This document shows positions 24,691 through 31,796 of a DNA stretch of 44,764 nt, one piece after another. Position 1 is the first letter of the stretch. Each line of letters opens with the position of its first letter. The DNA is taken from the IMG/VR virus record IMGVR_UViG_3300035701_000074, positions 1 through 44,764 of that record. One strand, written 5' to 3'. The notes below the pieces were generated by a model, which saw only the letters and a list, made by a program, of their open reading frames with translations, did no database searches and was not told the origin of the DNA. The position numbers and the translations under genes are program-made. Source of the DNA: a virus.

Positions 24691-25140
24691 TTACTTCTTT
24701 TCGTATTGCATAATCAGTTTCACATTATGCACATACACGTCAGCATCATACTTGCCAAAAGTTTGGGCAGCTGCCATAAGAGCAGCCTCTGTACTTTGAG
24801 CTGGTAAGTATCCCTTGAAGTCAATCTTTTCTGTATCTGTGTTAAAAAGAATTACATGATATACATATTTAAGCATTCCGTTCCCTCCTTTCTCTTTATT
24901 ATAGTTACTATCATTTAACATTTCTTTATCAAAGTCAATATATGCACTGTCTTCCATCAGTTTACGCCACCCAGCCAAACACGCATCTCCTCTAACATTT
25001 TCCATGGCTTTATTGTGTTCTTGCCTTTTCATTGCATCGTTGTACCACTCAATAGCATGTTTAACATCGTTTAAATTTGTAAAGACAGGTCCTGACAGTG
25101 CCGTTGACATTCGCATCTCATCATAGTGCCTTCCTTCCAT
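24691..25140 (-). CDS. early protein of unknown function, possibly two products from one frame
   Basis: 149 residues. The first half is charged and helical (EGRHYDEMRMSTALSGPV, AIEWYNDAMKRQEHNKAMENV); the second half begins with MLKYVYHVILFNTDTEK and looks like a small alpha/beta domain (YLPAQSTEAALMAAAQTFGKYDADVYVHN). A strong ribosome site (AAGGAGGG) lies six bases before the internal ATG at 24876, so a 61-residue second half may be made separately. No family is recognised for either part. Confidence 0.6.
   Translation of the reverse strand: MEGRHYDEMRMSTALSGPVFTNLNDVKHAIEWYNDAMKRQEHNKAMENVRGDACLAGWRKLMEDSAYIDFDKEMLNDSNYNKEKGGNGMLKYVYHVILFNTDTEKIDFKGYLPAQSTEAALMAAAQTFGKYDADVYVHNVKLIMQYEKK
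24874..24890 (-). promoter_or_regulatory. internal ribosome binding site and start codon
   Basis: On the minus strand AAGGAGGG is followed after six bases by an in-frame ATG (24876). It lies in the middle of the 149-residue reading frame and is better than the site of most neighbouring genes. It would produce the C-terminal 61 residues alone. Confidence 0.5.
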
Positions 25141-25161
25141 TAAATCACTTCCTTTCTTTTA

Positions 25162-25200
25162 AAGAGAGGGCACTACAGATGTGGTGTAGTGCTCCCTCTT
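25162..25200. other. intercistronic hairpin
   Basis: The arms CACTACA (25171-25177) and TGTAGTG (25185-25191) form a perfect inner stem, continued outward through GAGAGGG against CTCCCTCTT with small bulges. It fills the gap between the DUF669 gene and the next early gene on the minus strand. No U-run follows on the minus strand, so it probably protects or processes the mRNA rather than ending it. Confidence 0.6.
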
Positions 25201-25215
25201 GAGGAGTCCTACTAA

Positions 25216-25575
25216 TTAATTAACAGGAATAAATCCTTTAACTTTATTCTTAGGTTCTCCTTCATAATCCTTCATTACTACTTTAACTATTACTTCACTA
25301 CCAAACACGTCTTCAGTGTTAAACGAACTCTTGCCCCATTCAAACTTACAGGCTTGTAAGAACCGTTTAAGACCGAACTGTGCGTCAGGCACTAATGAAG
25401 TGTTGTGCCATAGTTGCTGACCTGCAAATTCACCCTCACTTATTTCAAGTGTCCATGCAATGTATTTGCCTTTAGGCCCTTCCTTTACTTCTCCGTCAAT
25501 TACCTTACACACATAGTTACCTGCCGGCACTGGTTGAAGTTCTTTTACGTCGTCTAAGTTCACGTTGACTTTCAT
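25216..25575 (-). CDS. DUF669 single-strand DNA-binding-like protein
   Basis: 119 residues. It has the pattern of DUF669 phage proteins: VNLDDVKELQPVPAGNYVCKVIDGEVKEG, WTLEISEGEFAGQQLWHNTSL, FGLKRFLQACKFEWG and a C-terminal VKVVMKDYEGEPKNKVKGF. Members of this family usually lie beside a Sak4-type ATPase gene and are thought to be OB-fold single-strand DNA-binding partners. The same pairing is seen here, with two small genes between. Ribosome site GGGAGGTGAATAAA. Binding to DNA is inferred from the family context. Confidence 0.75.
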   Translation of the reverse strand: MKVNVNLDDVKELQPVPAGNYVCKVIDGEVKEGPKGKYIAWTLEISEGEFAGQQLWHNTSLVPDAQFGLKRFLQACKFEWGKSSFNTEDVFGSEVIVKVVMKDYEGEPKNKVKGFIPVN

Positions 25576-25617
25576 GTTATTTATTCACCTCCCTTCTTTG
25601 ATTTATTTTTCTTCATG

Positions 25618-26073
25618 TTAGAAATACTTATCAAAATATTTAGTAAAGTATTCTCTCTTAGCTTTTGCTTCTTCTAATGCATGTTCTGCGTGTACTACCT
25701 TGCTGTCTAATTGTTGCAATACAGTTGACTTTTGAAACGGAATGAAGGTGGCATCAGCAGGACATATTTCTATGTCTTTTGTGCCTTTATTAAAAGCCAA
25801 GAACTCTATCTCACAATCACTGTAAGAGTCCTTAATGTATGCTATTAATATTGAGGGCATTTCTGTAAAGTTGTCAAACCCAATTATCACGCCTCCGTAA
25901 ATCTTGTAGGTATCACTATACTCCTTCTTTAATACCCTCACATTACTACCCACCTTGTAAAGTTCTAACTTTGCTACTTTAGCACTTCTCATATCTACTT
26001 CCATCTTTATGCCATTAATCTCAACTATTGTTACTGTTCCTTTGGTCTCATTCATCTTTGTTAAACTATTCAT
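25618..26073 (-). CDS. early protein of unknown function
   Basis: 151 residues, unrecognised. It has a beta-rich core (GTVTIVEINGIKMEVDMRSAKV, NVRVLKKEYSDTYKIYGGVIIGFDNF) and a helical C-terminus (VVHAEHALEEAKAKREYFTKYF). It starts at ATG 26073 in a TAATG overlap with the upstream gene, with AAAGGAGGT placed before. Being between the Sak4-like and DUF669 genes suggests a role in recombination or repair. Confidence 0.65.
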   Translation of the reverse strand: MNSLTKMNETKGTVTIVEINGIKMEVDMRSAKVAKLELYKVGSNVRVLKKEYSDTYKIYGGVIIGFDNFTEMPSILIAYIKDSYSDCEIEFLAFNKGTKDIEICPADATFIPFQKSTVLQQLDSKVVHAEHALEEAKAKREYFTKYFDKYF

Positions 26074-26375
26074 TACGTCTTACCTCCTTTCTTTTTTATT
26101 TCTTCTGTTACCCATTCGTCATCTTCATGGTTACAATACACAATTATTTCTGTTTGTGCAAAGCTCATTTGTTCTGGAATATTATCTTTACTAATAAGAG
26201 TAAATATTCCAGCAGTAGTACTATGTGGACATATCACAAACCCTTCTAAATCAAGTAAGCATTCTACTTGTTCTCTTTTTGGTCTCCACACACTTAATTC
26301 CATCTCTATATTGCAATCAAGTTCTTGCACTTTAGTCAATGTACTCTGTTGAAATCTCTTGGTCTCACTTTTCAT
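26073..26375 (-). CDS. early protein of unknown function
   Basis: 100 residues, unrecognised. It starts with basic sequence (MKSETKRFQQSTLTKVQEL), has a beta-rich middle (LSVWRPKREQVECLLDLEGFV) and ends in a lysine-rich tail (EEIKKKGGKT). Its start and stop both use TAATG overlaps with its neighbours in the recombination cluster, so it is translated as part of that set. Confidence 0.65.
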   Translation of the reverse strand: MKSETKRFQQSTLTKVQELDCNIEMELSVWRPKREQVECLLDLEGFVICPHSTTAGIFTLISKDNIPEQMSFAQTEIIVYCNHEDDEWVTEEIKKKGGKT

Positions 26376-27058
26376 TACAGTTTCCCTCCTTTCTTAGCTT
26401 TAGACATAATCACATTAAAATCAGGTTCTTCTAACTCATCTAAACAATTTAATCTACTACCACAACTGTACTTATGAGACTTCTTCGTTCTTAGTTTATA
26501 TTCTACACCAGTTTTCGTAGATACAGCTTCCATATGATAGAACTCGTCAAACCAGTTGCCTAAGCGGTTTGGCAGAGATTTGCCTACAACCAATGGTAAT
26601 ATGAAAGTCTCCTTCGTTACTGCGTCTTGCCAAACCTGTTCATGTCCAATGAGAACCACGTGTTTTTTGTAGTCAACAAGTTCATAAAGGAACTTTCTTA
26701 TCTTAACTATTTGCAGTCCATACTCTTGTATTTGTGGTGTTCCCGGGTAAGTGCCACTTAGCTTTTGTATTTCTTCCATCATAAAATTGTGCATAGATGA
26801 TAAGCTATCTACTACGAGCGTGTCTATGTCATCTCTCTCAGCTACTTTAGGCAAGTCTAATCTAAATTGTCTGTAACCTTTATCACCACTATAGGTCTCA
26901 TATTCTATGTCCCTACCAGCCAATGTAAGCATACCATTATCTAAGTCAAAGAAAAATGGTCGGGGAAAGGTTGCAGCAAACATAGTTTTGCCCGATTTAG
27001 CTTCACCCCAAACAAGTACTTTTAGATGAGTTAACTTAATATCCTTCGTGTTAGCCAT
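26375..27058 (-). CDS. Sak4-like RecA-fold ATPase (AAA_24 type)
   Basis: 227 residues. The Walker A motif GEAKSGKT lies at residues 18-25, with Walker B at IDTLVVDSLSS (about 78-88) and an ordered helix after it (EIQKLSGTYPGTPQIQEYGLQI). VLIGHEQVWQD at about 140 is the conserved segment that follows the ATPase core in the short RecA-like phage proteins that stimulate single-strand annealing with DUF669 partners. It would act in phage recombination and replication restart. Coupled by TAATG to the next gene; ribosome site AAAGGAGG upstream. Confidence 0.8.
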   Translation of the reverse strand: MANTKDIKLTHLKVLVWGEAKSGKTMFAATFPRPFFFDLDNGMLTLAGRDIEYETYSGDKGYRQFRLDLPKVAERDDIDTLVVDSLSSMHNFMMEEIQKLSGTYPGTPQIQEYGLQIVKIRKFLYELVDYKKHVVLIGHEQVWQDAVTKETFILPLVVGKSLPNRLGNWFDEFYHMEAVSTKTGVEYKLRTKKSHKYSCGSRLNCLDELEEPDFNVIMSKAKKGGKL

Positions 27059-27065
27059 GTTTCAT

Positions 27066-28001
27066 TTAATCCTCCTTTCTTTTTTCATTTACACTGTCAA
27101 TTTCAATTATTGAATTTGATGCTGTTTTATCTATATCACCTTCTTTCTTTTCCTCTTCAAATAATTTTAACTGTGCTTCCTTTGTTCTAGTTCTTAGTCC
27201 TTGTGAGCAGTCCCACTCACTAATCTCATACATTGCTCGCACAATTCGCTCGTCACAGGCCCCCATACACAGATCATGATACTGGCACTTCTGATTATAC
27301 TGCATACAAGCATCTTTGTTCTGATATATAGGTCCGTGTTGCATATCTTCTACTATCTCTATTATGTTTTTCTTTGCTAGCACCAACTCATTCTTTGTCC
27401 TTGACACTACATCTCTAGCAAAGTCGTCATTCATATTAGGCGCTGGTTTACATACTCTTGCTGCATCTATAATAGCTCCATTACAAGCGCCCACCAATTC
27501 CATACAACCTAAGCAATAGCCATCTATTTGATAATTTAGCTCAAACTTTTCAAAAAATGTTGAACCAAGTCGAGACGTAGTCTTTCTTTCAAACACATAC
27601 ACCCCACATTGCCACTCAACGATGCCGTCCATGCGACCACACATTATTATGTTATCTGGGAAGTGAATAGCAAATGGTGTCTCAGTGTAAAGAAACTTTA
27701 TGGGAGCTTTCTCATACTTCTCTTGATATACTTTTAACATTAGTGCACCACGTTCTTTTGTTCTCAACAAAGCATTTGTCTCATTTTTATAGCTACTTTT
27801 AAAATGTATCTGTACCTCATTTAGGCTCTTCCCCTTAGCTAATAGCTCTGTTGCTGAATGCCAAGTCTGCCCAAATGATAATGGCGCCTTTGTAATTTTA
27901 GGAACGAGGTGTCTTACGTGCCTAAAATAATAGTAGAAACGGCAGCGCAAGAAAGCACTTAACATTGTGTAGTCAAAATAGAATGTTTCATTTCTTGACA
28001 T
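27066..28001 (-). CDS. RecB/Cas4-like PD-(D/E)XK nuclease
   Basis: 311 residues from the ATG at 28001, chosen because GAGGGTGA lies before it; an open GTG at 28010 is less likely. The sequence begins with FYFDYTMLSAFLRCRFYYYFRHVRHL (Cys about 20), as in this family's first helix. GRMDGIVEW and FERKTTSR at about 125-150 carry the aspartate and E-x-K of the catalytic core. DACMQYNQKCQYHDLCMG at about 230-245 supplies three more cysteines in the spacing of a 4Fe-4S cluster, as in Cas4 and AddB nucleases. It probably resects DNA ends for the Sak4-like annealing system. Confidence 0.78.
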   Translation of the reverse strand: MSRNETFYFDYTMLSAFLRCRFYYYFRHVRHLVPKITKAPLSFGQTWHSATELLAKGKSLNEVQIHFKSSYKNETNALLRTKERGALMLKVYQEKYEKAPIKFLYTETPFAIHFPDNIIMCGRMDGIVEWQCGVYVFERKTTSRLGSTFFEKFELNYQIDGYCLGCMELVGACNGAIIDAARVCKPAPNMNDDFARDVVSRTKNELVLAKKNIIEIVEDMQHGPIYQNKDACMQYNQKCQYHDLCMGACDERIVRAMYEISEWDCSQGLRTRTKEAQLKLFEEEKKEGDIDKTASNSIIEIDSVNEKRKED

Positions 28002-28410
28002 TACTGTCACCCTCTTCTTTAAGTGCCTGTGCTATTAACATATCTAATAACTTTGGGTCTTCTTCTATTGACTCTAATAGTTTTGTCATCCTTTGCCTTT
28101 TACCCTCACTTAAAGATGCAGTTCTGATGCCCCTCGTCATTTTTTTCGGGAACCTCATTCCTTTTAATCTTTGTATATTTGATATCAATTCTTCAGTAGA
28201 CAAGTTATGTATCTCATCTTTTAAACTATCCCCTTTAAATTCTATCACCACTTCACATTCAGATATTGACATTACAGTTGCTTCTTGTCCACTAAACCCT
28301 TCACCTATTAATGTAATACCAACATTTTCTTCGTCCACCCAGTTAACTTTACCTTGATGTGTCCCCCCAGTTGCACCAAATTTAAACTTTACAATATCAT
28401 TTTTCTTCAC
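27988..28410 (-). CDS. small protein with KOW-like start
   Basis: 140 residues. The first 60 residues are beta-rich and resemble a small SH3/KOW-like barrel (MKKNDIVKFKFGATGGTHQGKV, NVGITLIGEGFSGQEATVMS). The rest is a basic helical region (RLKGMRFPKKMTRGIR, EGKRQRMTKLLE) and an acidic helix. It overlaps the nuclease gene by 14 bases at its end and directly follows the gene before. Possibly RNA or nucleic acid binding; family not identified. Confidence 0.55.
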   Translation of the reverse strand: MKKNDIVKFKFGATGGTHQGKVNWVDEENVGITLIGEGFSGQEATVMSISECEVVIEFKGDSLKDEIHNLSTEELISNIQRLKGMRFPKKMTRGIRTASLSEGKRQRMTKLLESIEEDPKLLDMLIAQALKEEGDSNVKK

Positions 28411-28626
28411 TTAATCATCTCCCTTTCCTTCTTTTATTTCCACACCCTTACTAGTATTCCAGCCATATCTTACATTTCTTTTGGCTTCTTTTAAAGCCTG
28501 CTCCAGTGTTTCATCTCCAAAAAATAATTTAATAGCATGCACAGCTTTATGTTTTAAAAATCCACTACCATTTAACCAGTAGTTAGGAACTATTATACTC
28601 ACCCCTTTCCTTGTTATTTTTAACAT
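28411..28626 (-). CDS. small early protein of unknown function
   Basis: 71 residues, unrecognised: MLKITRKGVSIIVPNYWLNGSG, then a helical middle (HAIKLFFGDETLEQALKEAKRN) and a tail EIKEGKGDD. It is placed tightly between its neighbours, with only a few bases to the next start and GAAAGGGAGATGA before that start. Function unknown. Confidence 0.55.
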   Translation of the reverse strand: MLKITRKGVSIIVPNYWLNGSGFLKHKAVHAIKLFFGDETLEQALKEAKRNVRYGWNTSKGVEIKEGKGDD

Positions 28627-28747
28627 AATGTAATCTGCCCTCCATTCTTCGCACCTTCTTCCTATTCTTTAAAAGTCTGTTATAAACGTCATTTACGTCC
28701 TCACTCCTATCTTTAGCAACAGCCTTTGCTAGTTTCCAAAGAGACAT
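28583..28747 (-). CDS. 54-residue basic protein
   Basis: Not covered by longer frames. ATG at 28747 is preceded by GGGTGATAATT, and the frame ends inside the next gene. The product is basic and helical (MSLWKLAKAVAKDRSEDVND, NRLLKNRKKVRRMEGRLHYV). The composition suggests DNA or RNA binding. Support comes from position, start site and absence of another frame in that gap. Confidence 0.5.
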   Translation of the reverse strand: MSLWKLAKAVAKDRSEDVNDVYNRLLKNRKKVRRMEGRLHYVKNNKERGEYNSS

Positions 28748-28752
28748 AATTA

Positions 28753-29058
28753 TCACCCACTTTCCTTCATTTCTTCTTCTAACTTTGTGTATCTTTCCTT
28801 TATCCTTTGAAAGTCCTCAGGCTCCATAACAAGATATGTCTCAAGCGCAACCTCTAACATTCTTCTAACTGGTATCATATCTTGAGCTGCCTTTGCTCTT
28901 ACGTCTGCCCATAATTGCACAGGTATCATACCTTGCATGTTTCTTCTTTGTTGCACATCCACCGTAATAGTACTAGGTTCTGTGCTTTTCCCTAGTCGCT
29001 TTGCTCTAAGTTGCCTATATCTTGCTAGTTCCTCTGTTGTTAACTTTATAACTGTCAC
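28753..29058 (-). CDS. small helical early protein, GTG start
   Basis: 101 residues from a GTG start. A first helix with RYRQLRAKRLGKSTEPSTITVD is followed by QRRNMQGMIPVQLWADVRAKAAQDMIPVRRML and an acidic helix to the end (FQRIKERYTKLEEEMKESG). The pattern of a short strand (STITVD) followed by two helices is compatible with a ribbon-helix-helix-like regulator, but this is weak. Ribosome site GGAGATGATAAA. Confidence 0.55.
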   Translation of the reverse strand: MTVIKLTTEELARYRQLRAKRLGKSTEPSTITVDVQQRRNMQGMIPVQLWADVRAKAAQDMIPVRRMLEVALETYLVMEPEDFQRIKERYTKLEEEMKESG

Positions 29059-29080
29059 ATTTTATCATCTCCTTTCATTT

Positions 29081-29284
29081 TTACTTTAATAAAGCCGTCC
29101 TTGCACTCTTCTCATCCGCTACTGCATCAACTAAATTTACTTCAAGTCTAAGCATTATCATCGTGAGGCCATAGCTTGATGCTATATCTTTTAGTTCTCT
29201 TACCCTCATAAAGCTATGATATTCAGCTCTTGCTTTCTCAACAGCTTGGTGCTTTCTTATTAAATGTATTTCAGTGTGGTTCAT
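29081..29284 (-). CDS. small helical early protein
   Basis: 67 residues: MNHTEIHLIRKHQAVEKARAE, then RELKDIASSYGLTMIMLRLE and a final ARTALLK. Mostly helical, with an internal segment like one turn-helix unit (IASSYGLT). Its start overlaps the end of the gene before by 14 bases. Unrecognised. Confidence 0.55.
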   Translation of the reverse strand: MNHTEIHLIRKHQAVEKARAEYHSFMRVRELKDIASSYGLTMIMLRLEVNLVDAVADEKSARTALLK

Positions 29285-29525
29285 TTTCTTCTTCCTTCTT
29301 TCGGTGATACTCGTCGTCGAAATCAGGCTCGGTTAATTCGCCCGGATTATTCTCTAAGTAGGTTTCTAATTTAGTATTCCAAGGTAAACCCTCCCAAGCT
29401 TCATCGTTATCAAGTAAATGAGAGTCGTCGGGGTAGTTGTTATCTATGATTTCCCCCTGTTCAAACTGGTCTAATGAGTTCCACCAATCGTCTACTATTG
29501 CCTTCAAATTTTCTTGCTGAGTCAT
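29271..29525 (-). CDS. small acidic early protein
   Basis: 84 residues, strongly acidic (EQGEIIDNNYPDDSHLLDNDEAW, ELTEPDFDDEYHRKKEEE). Acidic small phage proteins often mimic DNA or inhibit host DNA-binding enzymes such as nucleases or restriction systems, but this is a general idea not shown here. Start after AAAAAGGAGATATAAAT. Unrecognised family. Confidence 0.55.
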   Translation of the reverse strand: MTQQENLKAIVDDWWNSLDQFEQGEIIDNNYPDDSHLLDNDEAWEGLPWNTKLETYLENNPGELTEPDFDDEYHRKKEEENEPH

Positions 29526-29527
29526 AT

Positions 29528-29836
29528 TTATATCTCCTTTTTATCAGATTCCTTTATTATAAGTAGCTTATCTTCTATTAGATGAAGTACTAAATCACAG
29601 CAAAGGGCTAGTTGCATATTTACTGCCAACCTGCAGTCATCAAGAGTTATAGAAGGTTGAATAGTTTTTGCTACGTGGACTGCTGTTAAGTATGTATCAT
29701 TAAACCTGGGTGATTTCACTAGCAGTTCGAATACCTTATCAACCAGTGGTGATGCTTTCTCACCATTTTCCTCCCAATGCCTTACTTTTCCCAGTACTCT
29801 TTCAGTTTCTCTTTCCAGAGTGCTTCTAAATTCCAT
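29528..29836 (-). CDS. small helical early protein
   Basis: 102 residues: a helical N-terminus (ERETERVLGKVRHWEENGEKA), a middle with SPRFNDTYLTAVHVAKTIQPSITLDDCRLAVNM and a last amphipathic helix (LALCCDLVLHLIEDKLLII). Ends two bases before the next start region. Not recognised; could be a dimeric regulatory protein. Ribosome site AAAAGGAGG upstream. Confidence 0.55.
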   Translation of the reverse strand: MEFRSTLERETERVLGKVRHWEENGEKASPLVDKVFELLVKSPRFNDTYLTAVHVAKTIQPSITLDDCRLAVNMQLALCCDLVLHLIEDKLLIIKESDKKEI

Positions 29837-29853
29837 TTTCTAAGAACCTCCTT

Positions 29854-30213
29854 TTATTTTATTATATAAACTCTTACCAGTTGCCTGCCCCACTCAACTG
29901 CTTCTTCATAAGTATCAAAACACAAATCTATTTCCCACCCTTTTATGGCACTACCAACGTCGTTGCAGATACCATAACCATAACCTTCTACGTAGACTTT
30001 TTGATTAAATTTTAAAGGTCCATTAACTGGGTCTATTGCTATAGAACCTTTACCTGCAATATGACCTATTGCTGTAAAGCCATCATCAAACGGGTACGTA
30101 CATTCAGGTCCTGGATAGTAACCAGTTGCTGTCAAATCAAAGTATTTAGTAGAGAATACACACAGCACTGACATTAGTAGTAAAATTAGGACCAATAATG
30201 TGATAGTTCTCAC
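29854..30213 (-). CDS. secreted 3D-domain cell wall protein
   Basis: 119 residues, GTG start after GAGGAGGCTTAAGC. A signal peptide (MRTITLLVLILLLMSVLCVFS) precedes a 3D domain named for its conserved aspartates: TATGYYPGPECTYPFDDGFTA, GKGSIAIDP, LKFNQKVYVEGYGYGICNDVGSAIKGWEIDLCF. These domains occur in lytic-transglycosylase-like and cell-wall remodelling proteins, mainly of Gram-positive bacteria. The last 30 residues (YEEAVEWGRQLVRVYIIK) complete the barrel. It is remarkable to find it in the early operon, away from the lysis genes. Confidence 0.8.
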   Translation of the reverse strand: MRTITLLVLILLLMSVLCVFSTKYFDLTATGYYPGPECTYPFDDGFTAIGHIAGKGSIAIDPVNGPLKFNQKVYVEGYGYGICNDVGSAIKGWEIDLCFDTYEEAVEWGRQLVRVYIIK

Positions 30214-30219
30214 TGAAGC

Positions 30220-30621
30220 TTAAGCCTCCTCAAAGATTATTACTTTGCCCTTTTCAATTCTTATCTTAAGGTTTATCATTAATTTTTTAAGTGAAGGGTC
30301 ACTATACAGCACACTTAAATCTTCTTCTTGTTTATCTGATGATAGTTGATATTCATTTCTATTATTCACCCAAGCCTTATCTAACCGACCATATCGCTTC
30401 TCACCAGTTACTCTAACAATATAACTACAGAAGCACGGAAACATAATCTTATCCAGGTTCTCCCCGTTGACCCAGTTACCCTTCTTATTCTTAAAATTAT
30501 TATATGTGGAATGTTCTGATAATATCTTTCCACACGTGCAACATTGAAACTTCACATTTTTATGTTCACATTCTTTCTTTTCCTTCTTCACCTTAATTAC
30601 TTTTGTCTCAAAAAATTCCAA
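30220..30621 (-). CDS. zinc ribbon early protein
   Basis: 133 residues with KKECEHKNVKFQCCTCGKIL near the start (about 15-35; likely ligands CxxH or C plus CCxC), then a charged region with a lysine- and tryptophan-bearing middle and a C-terminal strand-helix part (LMINLKIRIEKGKVIIFEE). Unrecognised as a whole. It belongs to the series of small zinc-type proteins of this operon. Starts after GGGGGTGAAATAA. Confidence 0.6.
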   Translation of the reverse strand: MEFFETKVIKVKKEKKECEHKNVKFQCCTCGKILSEHSTYNNFKNKKGNWVNGENLDKIMFPCFCSYIVRVTGEKRYGRLDKAWVNNRNEYQLSSDKQEEDLSVLYSDPSLKKLMINLKIRIEKGKVIIFEEA

Positions 30622-30627
30622 TTTATT

Positions 30628-30921
30628 TCACCCCCTTCCATATCTTTCAATTCTCATTTTTAATATTCTATTTTTATATTCTTTATTTGTTGAACATTCA
30701 TATACTATATTAATTATAGGTGCTTGTATTCCCAATGGAATTATCTGAAATTCTTTTGAATATAATCCTATAACATCATTATTAGAAAATATATCGTGCC
30801 TAACTCCCATTATTCTTACATCTTTAGGCAATCCTTCAATCTTTTCTACAATGAATTGTTGCAATACTTCCCAACTTATAGGAATAGCTATAATTCTATT
30901 CTCTATTTCTTTTGATTTCAT
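30628..30921 (-). CDS. small early protein
   Basis: 97 residues, alpha/beta: MKSKEIENRIIAIPISWEVLQQ, then DVRIMGVRHDIFSNNDVIGL and IPLGIQAPIINIVYE, with a basic C-terminus (KNRILKMRIERYGRG). No known motif. Ribosome site GGGGGTGAAATAAA. Unrecognised. Confidence 0.55.
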   Translation of the reverse strand: MKSKEIENRIIAIPISWEVLQQFIVEKIEGLPKDVRIMGVRHDIFSNNDVIGLYSKEFQIIPLGIQAPIINIVYECSTNKEYKNRILKMRIERYGRG

Positions 30922-30957
30922 TTTATTTCACCCCCTTCTTATCTTTTTTATATAAAA

Positions 30958-31131
30958 TCAAGTGGTTTCATTGTAATTCTTCAGAGGACACCAATCAGAA
31001 ATTTCTGTAATATTAGTTACATTTCTATCAGATAATTTACAATAACTAATACCATAAACTTCTTCATTTGGAATTTTTCTCCATCCTCTATAAGGACATT
31101 CTGCACAATCTTTAATCTTTATTATTTTCAT
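30958..31131 (-). CDS. cysteine-rich small early protein
   Basis: 57 residues from the ATG at 31131, chosen because AAAGGTGAT lies before it; the frame is open from 31140. It has CAECPYRG, SYCKL and WCPL, four cysteines arranged for one zinc or iron-sulfur site. Its beginning overlaps the next cysteine-rich gene. Such tiny four-cysteine proteins often act as regulators in phages; function here is unknown. Confidence 0.6.
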   Translation of the reverse strand: MKIIKIKDCAECPYRGWRKIPNEEVYGISYCKLSDRNVTNITEISDWCPLKNYNETT

Positions 31132-31318
31132 TGTCATCACCTTTCTTAAAATCTATTAAGCACCCCTTGTAGGTATCTTTTGCCAGCCACTTCTTGCAGG
31201 TATCATCAAAAGCCACTTCCTCGCCCTTTAACAGACATACCCCTAATTTATCGCGTAGATAACAGTTCCTGCATATAGTGTTATCTTTCTCACCTAGAGC
31301 AGTTTTAGACATTTTCAT
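31112..31318 (-). CDS. cysteine-rich small early protein
   Basis: 68 residues with CRNCYLRDKLGVCLL (CxxC then C nine later) and FDDTCKKWLA, again four cysteines in a small-metal-site arrangement. The stop lies inside the previous cysteine-rich gene and its start overlaps the next gene by four bases (ATGA-type). Sequence pattern parallels its neighbour, so the two may be old duplicates. Unrecognised. Confidence 0.6.
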   Translation of the reverse strand: MKMSKTALGEKDNTICRNCYLRDKLGVCLLKGEEVAFDDTCKKWLAKDTYKGCLIDFKKGDDNENNKD

Positions 31319-31632
31319 TTACCTCCTAAAATGTTAAAGTCTTTCTTAATCTCTTCTCTTATTTCTTCCAATTCAACTTCCAATTTATTTTTTAATGCCC
31401 CTAATAGAATAGTAAAATTGTAGTTTATGTTTGCCATAATATTAAGCAAATAAACCTTTTCCCCTTTGGTGAGTTTTGCCCCAATTTCAGACTGAAAACC
31501 TATTTCTACTGTTTCTTTTTCTTCATTAATATTGACGTTCAATGGGTAAGTATATTCTCTGATGATACTAATAATCTCTTTTTTCCTGTAAAAATCTTCT
31601 ACTTTGTTCCATTGGTTATATTTATATTTCAT
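31315..31632 (-). CDS. small early protein
   Basis: 105 residues: MKYKYNQWNKVEDFYRKKEI, then a beta segment (YPLNVNINEEKETVEIGFQ), and a C-terminal charged helix (LGALKNKLEVELEEIREEIKK). Starts after AAAGGGGGTGAAATAGA. No recognised family. Its stop overlaps the following gene. Confidence 0.55.
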   Translation of the reverse strand: MKYKYNQWNKVEDFYRKKEIISIIREYTYPLNVNINEEKETVEIGFQSEIGAKLTKGEKVYLLNIMANINYNFTILLGALKNKLEVELEEIREEIKKDFNILGGK

Positions 31633-31662
31633 TCTATTTCACCCCCTTTCATAAATTAATTT

Positions 31663-31776
31663 TTATTCTTCTACTATTATTAGCCAATCACCACAATCAC
31701 AATATCTATATTTTTTAATTAAAAGTGCATAACCATACCAAACTTTACCGCACCTTAAACATATAGCCTTTGGCAT
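31663..31776 (-). CDS. 37-residue zinc ribbon peptide
   Basis: A frame of 37 codons: MPKAICLRCGKVWYGYALLI, then YRYCDCGDWLIIVEE. The CxxC and CxC pairs make a minimal zinc ribbon. AAAAAGGGGGTGATTAA directly precedes the ATG, one of the best ribosome sites in this region, which supports it although it is very short. Confidence 0.6.
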   Translation of the reverse strand: MPKAICLRCGKVWYGYALLIKKYRYCDCGDWLIIVEE

Positions 31777-31796
31777 TTAATCACCCCCTTTTTATT

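Noticed and set aside
27092-27120. Another copy of the palindromic element inside the nuclease gene
   Set aside because: TCAATTTCAATTATTGAATTTGA is similar but longer in the middle and lies in coding sequence; the resemblance may be chance in A/T-rich DNA.
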